Part shown: positions 1-10,400 of the stretch, piece after piece | How positions within the stretch are numbered: position 1 is the stretch's first letter | Layout: each line of letters opens with the position of its first letter | Assembly: GCA_030144725.1 (NCBI GenBank) | Contig: JASKMD010000003.1 | Location: 16,974,618 to 17,038,617, forward strand | Direction of reading: 5' to 3' | Length of the DNA: 64,000 nt | Origin: Haematococcus lacustris | Taxonomy: Eukaryota > Chlorophyta > Chlorophyceae > Chlamydomonadales > Haematococcaceae | Program-made: the position numbers and the translations under genes | The notes under the pieces: generated by a model | The model's input: only the letters and a program-made list of their open reading frames with translations | What the model was told of the DNA's origin: nothing | The model's database searches: none

Positions 1-174
1 GCAACTTTCGCAACCCGTCCACCAAGCTTTGGCATCAAGTTTTGTTCGGCATGTCATGATGAAAAAAGCAAACAAGCAAGCAAACATTAAATCAGTATCG
101 CGCACCTATATGAGCCCTGCGGTGACGATGCGCGTGATGCCATCTATTTATAGACTTTAAGAGTAAGAACAGCA

Positions 175-1004
175 GTGTCAGGCCTCATCAACGGGCTGCA
201 GCGGCTGGTCTGCCAGCTTCAAGGCTTTGCAGACAGGAAACACCTTACAGTCAATGTGGGCAAGTCAAAGGTGATGGTCTTCAATGGCAACTCACAAACT
301 GCAGCACCTAGGATGAGCATGAGATCAAGCATGAGATCCTGCCTGTGGTGAGAGAGTTCAAGTACTTAGGCATGCACTTCAACCCCAGCGCCACCCCTGC
401 TTTTGCTGCCACTCATATGAGGGCTGGCATGTTCCTCGCCATGCGCCAGGCGTGCAAGCGTGCTAGAGAGTATGGGGTCCTGCATGATCCCTATGCCCTG
501 TGTCACCTCATTAGAGCGTTTGTGCTTCCCTTAGGGCTGTATGGCAGCCAGGTATGGGGCACTGCCTTCCTTGGGCACGGTATGCAGCTCTCCAACCCAG
601 TGCAAACACGCATGCTCAGCTTTCTCAGGTTTGCTGCCAGGGTACGTGGCTCAGTGTCAGGCCTGATGGTGCTGCATGAGTTGGGGCAGCTGCCCCTCCA
701 ACTTTACTGGCTTAGGGCTGCATGCAAGTTCTGGAACACTGCCAAACTATCCCACAGTGACCTGCTAATGAGGGTCATCAAGGCAGATGTGGAGTTAGGC
801 AGGGGTTGCCAGGCCAGCTGGAGTGCTCAGTTCCAGCTTGCCGCCAGAGAGCTGATGGGGGGTGAGTTCACCTTGAGCCCGGACATGGTCCTAGGCACCA
901 AGGCTATGGAAGTGAAGTGGCTCGAGAGGTGGGGGAGGCGTTGGGTTGGGTTTGAGGGAGACCCTAGATTGCCTGAGACTCAGGCCGCCCCAACATGGGG
1001 TTAG
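175..1004 (+). pseudogene. LINE-type reverse transcriptase fragment (end of RT domain and thumb), frameshifted
   Basis: Positions 175-339 translate to a stretch ending VNVGKSKVMVF, typical of the late RT motifs of non-LTR retrotransposons (a Leu-rich helix, then VN..K.KVM.F). That frame stops at about 340 and the homology continues in another frame at 345-1004 with EFKYLGM, again a standard LINE motif, followed by about 200 helical residues of the thumb and connection region. There is no YADD box, endonuclease or 5' part, so this is a 5'-truncated, frameshifted relic. The frames and motifs are seen directly; the LINE assignment is family knowledge. The clade is not determined. Confidence 0.72.
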
Positions 1005-1619
1005 TAATGTTCATGCAACTACTCTCTAAATACCGCATCGTTTTAATATCGTATGTCACATTGGCAGCCACGGTTTAGTCCGCATAATCTGACCATCAGC
1101 GCTAGCCATTGGAGTCTTTGCTCGCGTACTGCCACATGTGCCCGCGAACAAATCACAGCGGCGAGACGGGTCTCCTTGGCACGGTGAGCCGCATCGCTGT
1201 GGCCCCATCTACCTAGCGTAGTGAGCTGGTTGTGCACAAATGGAATGTCCGGCTTACACCCAACGCGATGTCTGCCGGGCGTGCAGGGCACCTTGACGGG
1301 GTGATTGAAGCATCGTCTCATGTTCGCTCCTCGCCGAATACATCAATTGGGTCGGCGCTCACTAAGGTATCACCGGGTTACACCCCCCCTCCTCCACTGT
1401 GTCCTCCACTGTGTTGCAACCGTTGCACCTAGAGAAAAAGCGACATGAAATGTTTGTTCTTGACCCGTTAAGGCATCTCGTGAAACAAACCGCACATCAA
1501 ACAACCCAGGCCTCTATCTGTTTGACAAGTTGAAAGTGACATCATGTTCCCCAGGCAGGTTCTCCATGCAACGACCCACCCTGCCTGCCCCCCTTCTTCC
1601 ACCATTGCAGGATCCCACT

Positions 1620-1900
1620 TCATTGAGCCTACCCACACCCTCCCAGCCCACTCCTTCCAGCCCACCCCCTCCCAGCCTACCCCTCCCAGCCCACCCCCTC
1701 CCAGCCCACCCCCTTGCAGCCCACCCTCCCTGACCCACCCCCTCCTAATCTGCTCCACTCCTAACCCACCCCCTCCTAGCCCTACCCCTCCGAGCCCACC
1801 CCCTCCCAGCCCACCCCCTCCCAACCTACACCTCCCAGCCCACCCCCTCCCAGCCCACCCCCTCCCAGCCCAACCCCTCCTAACCCACCCCCTCCTAGCC
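1620..1900. repeat. C-rich minisatellite (CCCACCCCCTCCCAG-like units)
   Basis: About 280 bp of degenerate 15-16 bp units of C-rich sequence with AGCC spacers. All three plus frames give Pro-rich peptides, so open frames here are a by-product of composition. It ends just before the ATG at 1947 and may form part of that gene's 5' leader. Confidence 0.85.
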
Positions 1901-1946
1901 TGCTCCCTCCCCTCCCCCCGGCCCCCTCTCAGCCCTAGCCACCACC

Positions 1947-2957
1947 ATGGGTAAGAGGCTCAGCAAGAAGAAGCGTCAACAGCTGAAAGAGCTGCATGCC
2001 TCACCCAAGGCAGGGTTTGAATGCAGCCCCAATGGCCTGAAAGCTCAGATTAATAAGGCACGAGATGAGGTCTTGGAGTTACGGGCACAGCTTGAGCGGC
2101 TCCACCAGCAGCTCGATGATGCGATGGCAGATTTCCAGCAGGTGCAGGCAGACATGGAGCAGCTGCAGGCAGCACACCAAGAGGTGCAGGGTGACAATGT
2201 GTCATTGGAGCAGGTGGCTGAGGAGCGCACCCATGCAATCCAGCTGCTGCAGCAAGACAAGCGCCGGCTGTCCCTTGCGCTACGCAACGTCCGCCGCTGC
2301 CGTGTAAGCGGCCCCCGGCTCACCCGGCATCAGCGGCAGCTAATGAACATCCTGATGCGGCACCAGGTGTCACCAGAGGTGCTGCAGCGGTGTGCTGAGG
2401 GTGACTTCACGCTACAGTTGCCTAAGCTTCGCACTGCGGTGCGGCTGGAGGAGGTGGCTGCAGCCTCAGCCAGGGCACCAGCCAGAGCCGCACGCAAAGC
2501 CACAGCAGCTGCTTGCTGTGTAGGGGGGGTTGTGGTGAATGTGGGGGACCATGCAAGCCAGCAACGGGTGGCAGCAGCAGCAGCAGCAGGGTGCAGCCGA
2601 GTTGTGCCAGCAGGTGTGCCGCCTCCACAGCCCCCCCTGCCCCAACAGCCCCCCCCACAGCAGCCACCCCAGCAGCAGGGCCGGAACTCGTGGGGCACAG
2701 CCCTAGAGGGGCAGATGCTGGCACCCCCCATTGCGTCGCCTCAGGGGCCTATTGCATCACCTGATTTACGGCACATGTATCAGCTGGCTCTAGCTGCAAT
2801 CGCCACCCAAGGGCAGGCTGCTCCGGCTCAAGGTAGTGAGCCAGGTGCAGCAGCGCCGGCTCCTGGCTTCACGCTACGCAAGCGTACCACACCTTCTGAG
2901 TTGGGGCTGCCCAAGACAGCTGCCAAGCGCAAGCGGTGCTCCACGAGACTTAGTTGA
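1947..2957 (+). CDS. Coiled-coil protein with basic ends (336 aa), function unknown
   Basis: The start codon has a strong context (CCACCATGG). The N-terminus is very basic (MGKRLSKKKRQQ), followed by a long heptad-type coiled coil over residues 30-115 rich in Leu, Gln and Glu, then a basic segment (about 110-150), an Ala-rich region, a Pro/Gln tract around residues 225-245, and a basic C-terminus (KRKR) that could be a nuclear localisation signal. It lies between two pieces of LINE sequence on the same strand, so it may belong to an insertion or be an accessory ORF of a mobile element. I do not recognise a catalytic or DNA-binding fold. An ordinary single-exon nuclear protein is the alternative. 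Confidence 0.55.
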   Translation: MGKRLSKKKRQQLKELHASPKAGFECSPNGLKAQINKARDEVLELRAQLERLHQQLDDAMADFQQVQADMEQLQAAHQEVQGDNVSLEQVAEERTHAIQLLQQDKRRLSLALRNVRRCRVSGPRLTRHQRQLMNILMRHQVSPEVLQRCAEGDFTLQLPKLRTAVRLEEVAAASARAPARAARKATAAACCVGGVVVNVGDHASQQRVAAAAAAGCSRVVPAGVPPPQPPLPQQPPPQQPPQQQGRNSWGTALEGQMLAPPIASPQGPIASPDLRHMYQLALAAIATQGQAAPAQGSEPGAAAPAPGFTLRKRTTPSELGLPKTAAKRKRCSTRLS

Positions 2958-3270
2958 ACAGGCCCCCAGCGCCAACTCAGGTTGTAAAGTGCGCAACAAA
3001 GGCTGTACCGGCCACCTCCCCCAACCACCTGCCAACCGCCTTCGTGCCACATTCCCGCAACCGTTTTCCACTCCGACTGCTTCTGCCGATGCGCATGCTC
3101 GTGTAGAGCAACCTAAGCGGCGCGGGCGGTCGCAGCGATGACTGCATGCCCCGAACCGGCTCAAATTCAAATTACTAACTTTGATGCTTTGCACTGCACG
3201 GCCTACTAACTGGATAATTATTCTGGATGGGTGAAAGGTAGCTGACTGGGTTGGCTATATTCTGAGCCAG

Positions 3271-3805
3271 CTAGCATATATTTTGGCGCAGCGAGTGCAG
3301 AGTTACAGCCGTCCTACTACCAGGGGTCGGTTTACTGCCATTTTTTGAATGTTGGGAGCGCCTGACTGAGACGGTGCATCGGGAGAGATGTTCGTATGCT
3401 GCATGGTTCAAGCATGGGGACGGCATTGGCATCAATCACATGGCACCACACCTGCTTAACAGACAACTATCTACAGAAGTTCGCACGAGCTTGACTAGGT
3501 TCAGGTTAGGCAACAGTGGTCTGGGGGTGGAGAAGGCTCGGTTTGAGGGGGTAACTTTCATTGATCGCACATGCACCAGATGCACAGAGGGGGTAGTGGA
3601 TGACGCCATGCATTTCATCTTTGAGTGCACTGCCACGAGTTCCATCAGGGAGCAGCCGGAGTTTGCCATGACTTTACAGAACAATATTGAGAATTTGCAT
3701 GACTTCATGTTGAGCCCATGTGCACCTTTGTTTGTGCACCTTGCTTTGAAGTGCGTTACAGAAAGTCCCGAACCCCTAGAGGGGGAGGGCGGCCTAGCAG
3801 CCTAA
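3271..3805 (+). pseudogene. LINE ORF2 C-terminal fragment with Cys/His motif
   Basis: An open frame from about 3271 to the stop at 3803-3805 encodes a peptide with the layout of the C-terminal end of LINE ORF2: a Leu/Arg-rich helix, RFRLGNSGLG, then CTRC, then H..FEC, i.e. the CCHC-like motif found after the RT domain. It lacks the RT core and is probably the other end of the element seen at 175-1004, but the intervening 2.3 kb make that an inference. Confidence 0.65.
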
Positions 3806-4330
3806 CGGCTGACGGCTTAAGCGGTGTAAGCCACATCATCATCAGGCCTCATCAAGCATTCACGACCGCATCACCTACTACATGGCTGCCACGTCATTCA
3901 TCATTCACCTTCGCATGCACACGTTGCACCATATTGCCGATCTGCCCTGCCGTCAACGCATATGGGCTCGTCCTAATGCTGTCCTCTGTAGATTAAACCT
4001 CAACCCTAACCCTGATGCTGCGCTGGGACGCTGGCTTAGCTATGTAGCTGGCATTAGCCGCACCGCTTGGCAGCAATGACAGGATGTGGCCCAAGTATTG
4101 GCAAGGCGGTATCAATAGTAGGGGTTAGATAAGGGCCTGAACCAAGACGGGGACATGTGCAAGGCCGTTGCCTATGAAGCGTTGCTTAGGAGGGAATGTG
4201 GATGGGGGTTGCAGTCACTGAGGGTGCACCAATGGAGCTGAGCTTAGCTCAGCCGCGCCTCCTTGTAGCAGAGCATGTCTGCACAAAGGCATGCAAGCTT
4301 GATGCTTATATAACTGAGTAGCACTCCCTC
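3806..4330. other. No gene seen; LINE tail and spacer
   Basis: About 500 bp between the LINE fragment and the 3' end of the next minus-strand gene. I see only short chance frames, one of which (3882-4079) reads on from LINE-like sequence. No poly(A) tail or target-site duplication for the LINE was found. Confidence 0.5.
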
Positions 4331-4446
4331 CTAGCTCTTCACGGGTGCCTCAGAGGCAGTCCACCCGAGTGACGTCACGGGAAGCGAGCCGTGGCAGGCT
4401 GCAGCATATCGCTGCGCTTCATGGAGCCTCCCAATGCTGTGGGCGT
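4331..4446 (-). CDS. Candidate terminal exon with stop at 4331-4333
   Basis: The acceptor CTGCCCGCAG|AC is good. The frame reads HSIGRLHEAQRYAAACHGS and ends SEAPVKS-stop. No TGTAA poly(A) signal was seen in the 500 bp downstream on the minus strand. Confidence 0.45.
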
Positions 4447-7400
4447 CTGCGGGCAGGGCAAGGTCAGAAGGCAGGCACCACAGGCAGGCGAGGTCATAGG
4501 TTTGGTACTCACAGCCCTGAGAGTGCCCAAACACAGAGCGATCACACACTACAGCAGTACGTGGTTGGCAACACTGATGCCGGCAGGCCGCTATACTGCT
4601 TGCAAGGGCGAGGGCTGGGCAGGGTTGGGTGGGGCACAGGCAAGTGTGACGAAGAGTGAAAGGTGTTGTATTGGTAGATGGTGGGACGCACAACCTGCTG
4701 GCCCCAAGCCAAGGTCCAGGCTGGGTGCCTTTGCTGGGTGCTTGGTGTGCATGCCATGCATGCAGCTGGAGCAGGAGGGCGACTGCAGTGTCCCAACAGT
4801 GCTTGGCGCAATGCAGCTGCTGGTGGGCTTCCCTGGCCCCAATGACATTAGAGAGGATGGGTGAATGGTCGAGGTCAAGGTGATGTGCTGGGGGACTGGC
4901 GGGAGGTGGCAATCAGACCCAGTAAGTGCAAGGGGTGAGACAGGCAGTCAGCCATGCTGGTGCTGGTAGATGGGTGCAGGTTTGCTCAGCAGAGCCCCCA
5001 CAGCCCTGTGAGCAGCAGGTGGCCCGCAGCAAGCCCAGGCCTGAGGACTGGGGGCCCCCAGCAGGGCGGCTGCAGCGCTGCCTGCTGCGCCCAGCCTGGA
5101 GCCAGCAGCATGGCGCCTCCACACTGTCAGGCTTGTTCCATGTTGAATTTGCCTGTCAGGCCTGGTTTGCCTGTGAGGCCTGGTGACATTGTCAGACCTG
5201 GTGACATCAGTGATGTGGCACCACCCTGCACTTCCCTGCACCCCGTGGGACCTCCCCCCATGAACCCCATTGCACGCCTCCCCCTCTGCCTACCAGCCCC
5301 CTCTGTGCCTGTGCCCTAGCCCCTAGGTGGCGCCTGCTGAAGGCATGGGCCATGGAGGTGCCATGCTGGAGGTGTTTGCCATCCTTGCCATGCAGTTGGC
5401 AAGGGAGCTTATAGATCATGGTGACTGTACCATGGTAGTCGCTACATGCTCATGTGGCCATGAACCGTGCTCACGATGACCCTATAGCAGGAGTCCTATC
5501 ATTCTGCTTTTGCGTTGGTGGTTGCTGCTCGCTGGACTGACGAGGGGGTCAGTCCAGTCGCTGTCTTCTCCAGCGATCCAGCGTATCTACTGTGCAATGA
5601 GCTGACGCCTGGCACAGTGCACTGGTGCCCCTCCGTTGTATCTGCCCAGTGGTCTGTCCCGGGAAAGTGCCATCTTCGTGGGGTTTGCAGTCGTCAAGGG
5701 TGCGACCGAGGATGCTACAACATGTTTGTAGTAGCTGAGTGAGATTACCCACAGCCCAACATGTTGTTCCTTGTTGAATGAGTTTTGTTGGCTTGACGAG
5801 GGAGGTGATGCATATGTGTGACACTCTTCTGCACCGTTGCCTTGTAAGTAAAATGTAAAATAAATGTAAAATTTAGTAAGTGCTGCGGCAGCCCCCTTGT
5901 CCCTCACTAGGGCCTCCATTTGAGCCGGATCAGAAGTACCTACTCAGCCCTTTGACAGCCACTTGAAACTTCAAAGCTGCCAATCACGCGATGCGAAGTG
6001 CTGCGGCAGCCCCCACGCATCAGCCTGAGGTAAGCTATCATTTGAACATGATAAGGAAGAACCAAGAGCTGAGGCACTGGCCTGAGTGAGAGGAGTGATG
6101 GGCGGGATGGATAGGGCCTGGTACACGATCTGGTCGAACAGGTCATACACCTGCAGTTCAATTCAGTTCAATTCAGTTCTGGGCAAGGCAGGACAAGGCA
6201 GGGCAGGGCAAGGCAGGGCAAAAGCAGGGCAAGGCAGGGCAAGAGCAGGGCAAGGCAGGGCAAAAGCAGGGCAAGGCAGGGCAGGGCAAGGCAGGGCAAA
6301 AGCAGGGCAAAAGCAGGGCAAGGCAGGGCAAAAGCAGGGCAAGGCAGGGCAAGAGCAGGGCAAGGCAGGGCAAAAGCAGGGCAAGGCAGGGCAGGGCAAG
6401 GCAGGGCAAAAGCAGGGCAAAAGCAGGGCAAGGCAGGGCAAAAGCAGGGCAAGGCAGGGCAAAAGCAGGGCAAGGCAGGGCAGGGCAAGAGCAGGGCAAG
6501 GCAGGGCAAAAGCAGGGCAAGGCAGGGCAAGAGCAGGGCAAGGCAGGGCAAGAGCAGGGCAAGGCAGGGCAAGAGCAGGGCAAGGCAGGGCAAAAGCAGG
6601 GCAAGGCAGGGCAAAAGCAGGGCAAGGCAGGGCAAAAGCAGGGCAAGGCAGGGCAAAAGCAGGGCAAGGCAGGGCAAAAGCAGGGCAAGGCAGGGCAGGG
6701 CAAGGCAGGGCAGGGCAAGGCAGGGCAAGAGCAGGGCAAGGCAGGGCAAGGCAGGGCAAGAGCAGGGCAAGGTAGGGCAAGAGCAGGGCAAGGCAGGGCA
6801 AGAGCAGGGCCTACCTCAGGGGGGACAGGCCCTGGCTGCTGGCGCATGGTGCATGAGAGGGCACCATGCGCAGCCAGCCAGTCACGAAAGCTCAAGTCAG
6901 GCTGGCCCTGGCGCCCAGGTTCCAGCAGCAGGCTACGCAGCATCTCATGCCGCAGGAGGGCATGCACCTTCTCAGGGTCCTGCTCCTGCCTGCGGGGCAT
7001 CAGGGTGTGGGCTGGTGCCGGCACGGCAGCACCGCTTCTAGCTGTGGCCAACCCCTGGGATTGTCCTGTGGTTGGTGGCAAAGAGGGACTTGTGTCCAAA
7101 CTAGGCCACAGCCATGTGTCCTGGTGAGGCTTGTTAGCTGGTGGGACTTCCCTCACTCAGTACACTGGGACACAAGCTTACAAGTCGTAGGTGAAGAGCG
7201 GGCATGGGGATAGGGCGGTATGGGGTTGGAGTGGTGGGGGGCTGCCACCTTGACCCTGTGGAACCTATGCGCTGCATGGTAATCAGGGTCACACTGCAGG
7301 CTGTTAGCTAGCTTGCCAGGCAAACATAACTCAGCTCAGATAAACTTAGCTCTTAGCTCTGCCAATGCCTCTGTCTTATCAACTTAGCTCTGCCATATAA

Positions 7401-10400
7401 ATACACAAGTGCTGGGGTACTTTGTGCCGGGGTACTTTGTGCGGGGTACAGTGACCCGACGCTATGCAGCCCGTAGCCGTTTGCTAGGCTTCTTTAGCTC
7501 TGCCAGCCCCTGCCATGAACATCACCATGTGACACTGCTTGCGGGTGTCTGCGTCGATAGGGTCGCCATAATGTGCCATGATGTCCCTGAACAAGTCACA
7601 CAAGAGCGCTGATGACCCTGGTAGTGTTAAGTGCATTGGGGAGAGCGTGCAGCTCCCCCTGGAGATGTGCATCTAGAAGGGTCTAAAGGCTCTGTCTGCC
7701 CCTGGCAAGAGCTACAAGCTGCTCCATAACCAGCTGCCTGAGGCCAGGCAGCGGTCACACAGGGCAGCAGCTAGAAGGAGGTCTGGGCCCACAACCACCC
7801 CTAGGGCCTAGTAGTTAAGCAGGTCGTCAGCCTTATAAGCATCAAGCTGTTAGTTTGTTTAAGGAGCCCAGTGGTCAGGAAGGGGAGGTGCCACCAGGGA
7901 CGGGGTTTGTAGTCACCAAGGATGCACCTAGAAAGCTGTGGCCAGGAAGGCTGCAGTGGAGGAAGATCAAGCACGAGCAGCACCCTGTTCCGTGCTTCAC
8001 TCGGGGAGTTGTCTGTGGACGCTTTCATGCTTCAATCTTCTGACCCTTGCCTGCTGCCGGTGACAGAGGCACAGAGTGAAAGGTGTTGTATTGGAAGGTG
8101 GTGGGAGGCACAACCTGCTGGCCCCAGGCCAACGTCCAGGCTGGTTGCCTTTGCTGTATGGGTGAGGCTGCACCGCAATGTGCAGAGCTGCTCCAGAATC
8201 CTGTACTCACACCTCTTGTGCGCTACGCAAAGATGGCCACACCTCCCCTCCACGACACATGCAACATGGCACATGCATCTCGTCTTATTGCTGCGCCCCA
8301 TGGGTATGCCCCATGGCACGCCACAGCGCAACTGGGGCAGTTGAGTGTCTGCTGCATGGGCGGAAGGCAGCAATTGAGGACAGTGTGGTAGGCACAGACT
8401 CCTATAGCCGCCTCTCAGTGCATCTCATACTCATGTGCCAATGTGGAACCGGGGTACCTAGAGGCCGCAGGTGCTGCTGGAGAGTGTGTGTGTGGCAGGG
8501 GCGTGGTTGGCAACACTGATGCCGGCAGGCCACTACACTACTCGCAAGGAGAGGTGGTGTTGGGCACAGGCACGTGTATAGCCGCCCATACGTGCAAAGG
8601 CTCATGTGCTACACCACCTCCCATTGCATGGGCCAAGTGCGTGAGCATAGTGATGGGCAAGGAGTTTCATGGCAGCCAGACTTGTTAAGCAGCCACGGGG
8701 TGTGTGAAAGAATGTGGAATTTCAGTCTAGGCCTCATGCCCTGGAGCTGACCCACAGTGGACAGGGCACAGCAGCAAATGGTGTTCCTGCATGGCTCTGT
8801 GTGCCCTGGCTGTAGGGGGTTGGCTAGGCAGGCTGCACAGCCCACGGGTGGGGGTCACCCGGAGTGGCCCTCTGCAGCAACCACACACTCTCTCACCCAG
8901 CCTCTGACCTCCCCCGCACCCTTCAGTGTGCTGGCCCCGCCCGCCCCACACTCACCTCACCAGCCGATCAGCCAGCGTAGCAAACCTTGACATTAAACTG
9001 GCACTGACGACGAAAGGCTGGCTGCCTGGCCGCTTGCGCAGCTGCACTGGAAACTCCTGGCCATCTGGCCATGACATTGAGGGAGGCAAGCTGGGGCGCC
9101 CCTGGGTGTTGCTGGGGCCTGTGCCATGGCCTCCCCCTTGGCAGCCTGCATCAGGGGCTCCTGCACACCAGGTCATGCAGTGAGCTCAGAGCCACAGTCG
9201 GTGAGGTAGGGTTGCATGAAGGCGCTCAGCTGGCAGCTATACAGGCTCAACTGCTTAAATAGGCCCAGCTGGCACCAGGATAGGCACATTCAAGAAGCCT
9301 GGGGATTGGACAGCAGATCGTGAATACCATGTAGTGATGATGTTGATGCTAGTGAGCACACACAGATCATCCCTGCAGCAACGCTGCTTAGGGCGTAGCA
9401 GAGGGGTCCTGGGAACGTGAGCCTGGTGAGCTGATGCTGGGTCGTGTCGGCAGCATGCTGGCAGCACGGCCTCGACAGGTACTAGCCTGGCTGCAGGTAC
9501 CTAGCTAGGCAGCTGCAGTGCTCACAGCGCAGCTGCAGAGGCCTGTGCACCCAGGCTAGCCAGGGAGCATGGCCACCGCAGATTAAGAGCCAAGCCAGGG
9601 GTCAGGGTCAGGGCCAGGTGTCAGGGCCAGGGGCTATGCCAGGGGCAACCCACCTGTGCCCTCCAGCAGCTTCTTCAGGCCTGCCAGGCTGCACAGCCCA
9701 TGTGGGTCACGTGGAACCACTCGCAGCAGGCTCTGCAGCTCCACCCCTGCCGCCGCAGCATGCAGCAGGCCTTAAGAGGCGTCAGCATGCCACAGGAGTC
9801 CACAGCAGCGCAGCCTGTCAGTGTTTAGTACTTCTCACACTCACCATCATTCCGTGCACTAGGACACAAAAGTATGAAATGCATGCAAAGAATGGGCATG
9901 AGGATGGGGCGACATGGGGTTGGAGTGGTGGGGGGCTGCTACCTGGACCCTGTGACCCCCATGGCCTGGGTGGTTTGACCATGGTGACTCAGGGCCAAAT
10001 GCTACAGGCTCTGTCATGGGGCTTTGGAGGCAGAACCAGGGCAGCTGATGGTCTTGTACTCAATGTGGGAATGCAACATTCGGGGCGCTGTGCAGCTGGG
10101 CCTTGGAGCAGCGCTAGGGTGCTGCGCCGCTGGGGTGTGCCAGCGCAGCAGCAAGCTGTGGCATGGCTGTACCAGCTCAAGAACACGCCGCTTGCTGGTG
10201 ATAGCGCAGTACCTGCTGCATCTTTGACAGTGCATCCATCTAGTCGTGAGCAAGCCGGTTGGCTGCTCACAGAGTTCCAGGCGCTCCAGTGTGGCAGACC
10301 CACATGCGCTATGACCATGCGCCTATCTTCATGGAAGGGTAGGGGCTCTCAAGGCTGGGTGCTAGAGGCAAGCGCTGCTGCTGCTGCCCACAAGCTGGTG

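Noticed and set aside
1544..1954. Pro-rich 136-aa frame upstream of the coiled-coil ORF
   Set aside because: It is the C-rich minisatellite; other frames give equally Pro-rich peptides.
6086..6801. Several 200-aa open frames on both strands (GQGRAKAG and ALPCPALP repeats)
   Set aside because: They are translations of the 10-11 bp minisatellite; every frame is open for that reason.
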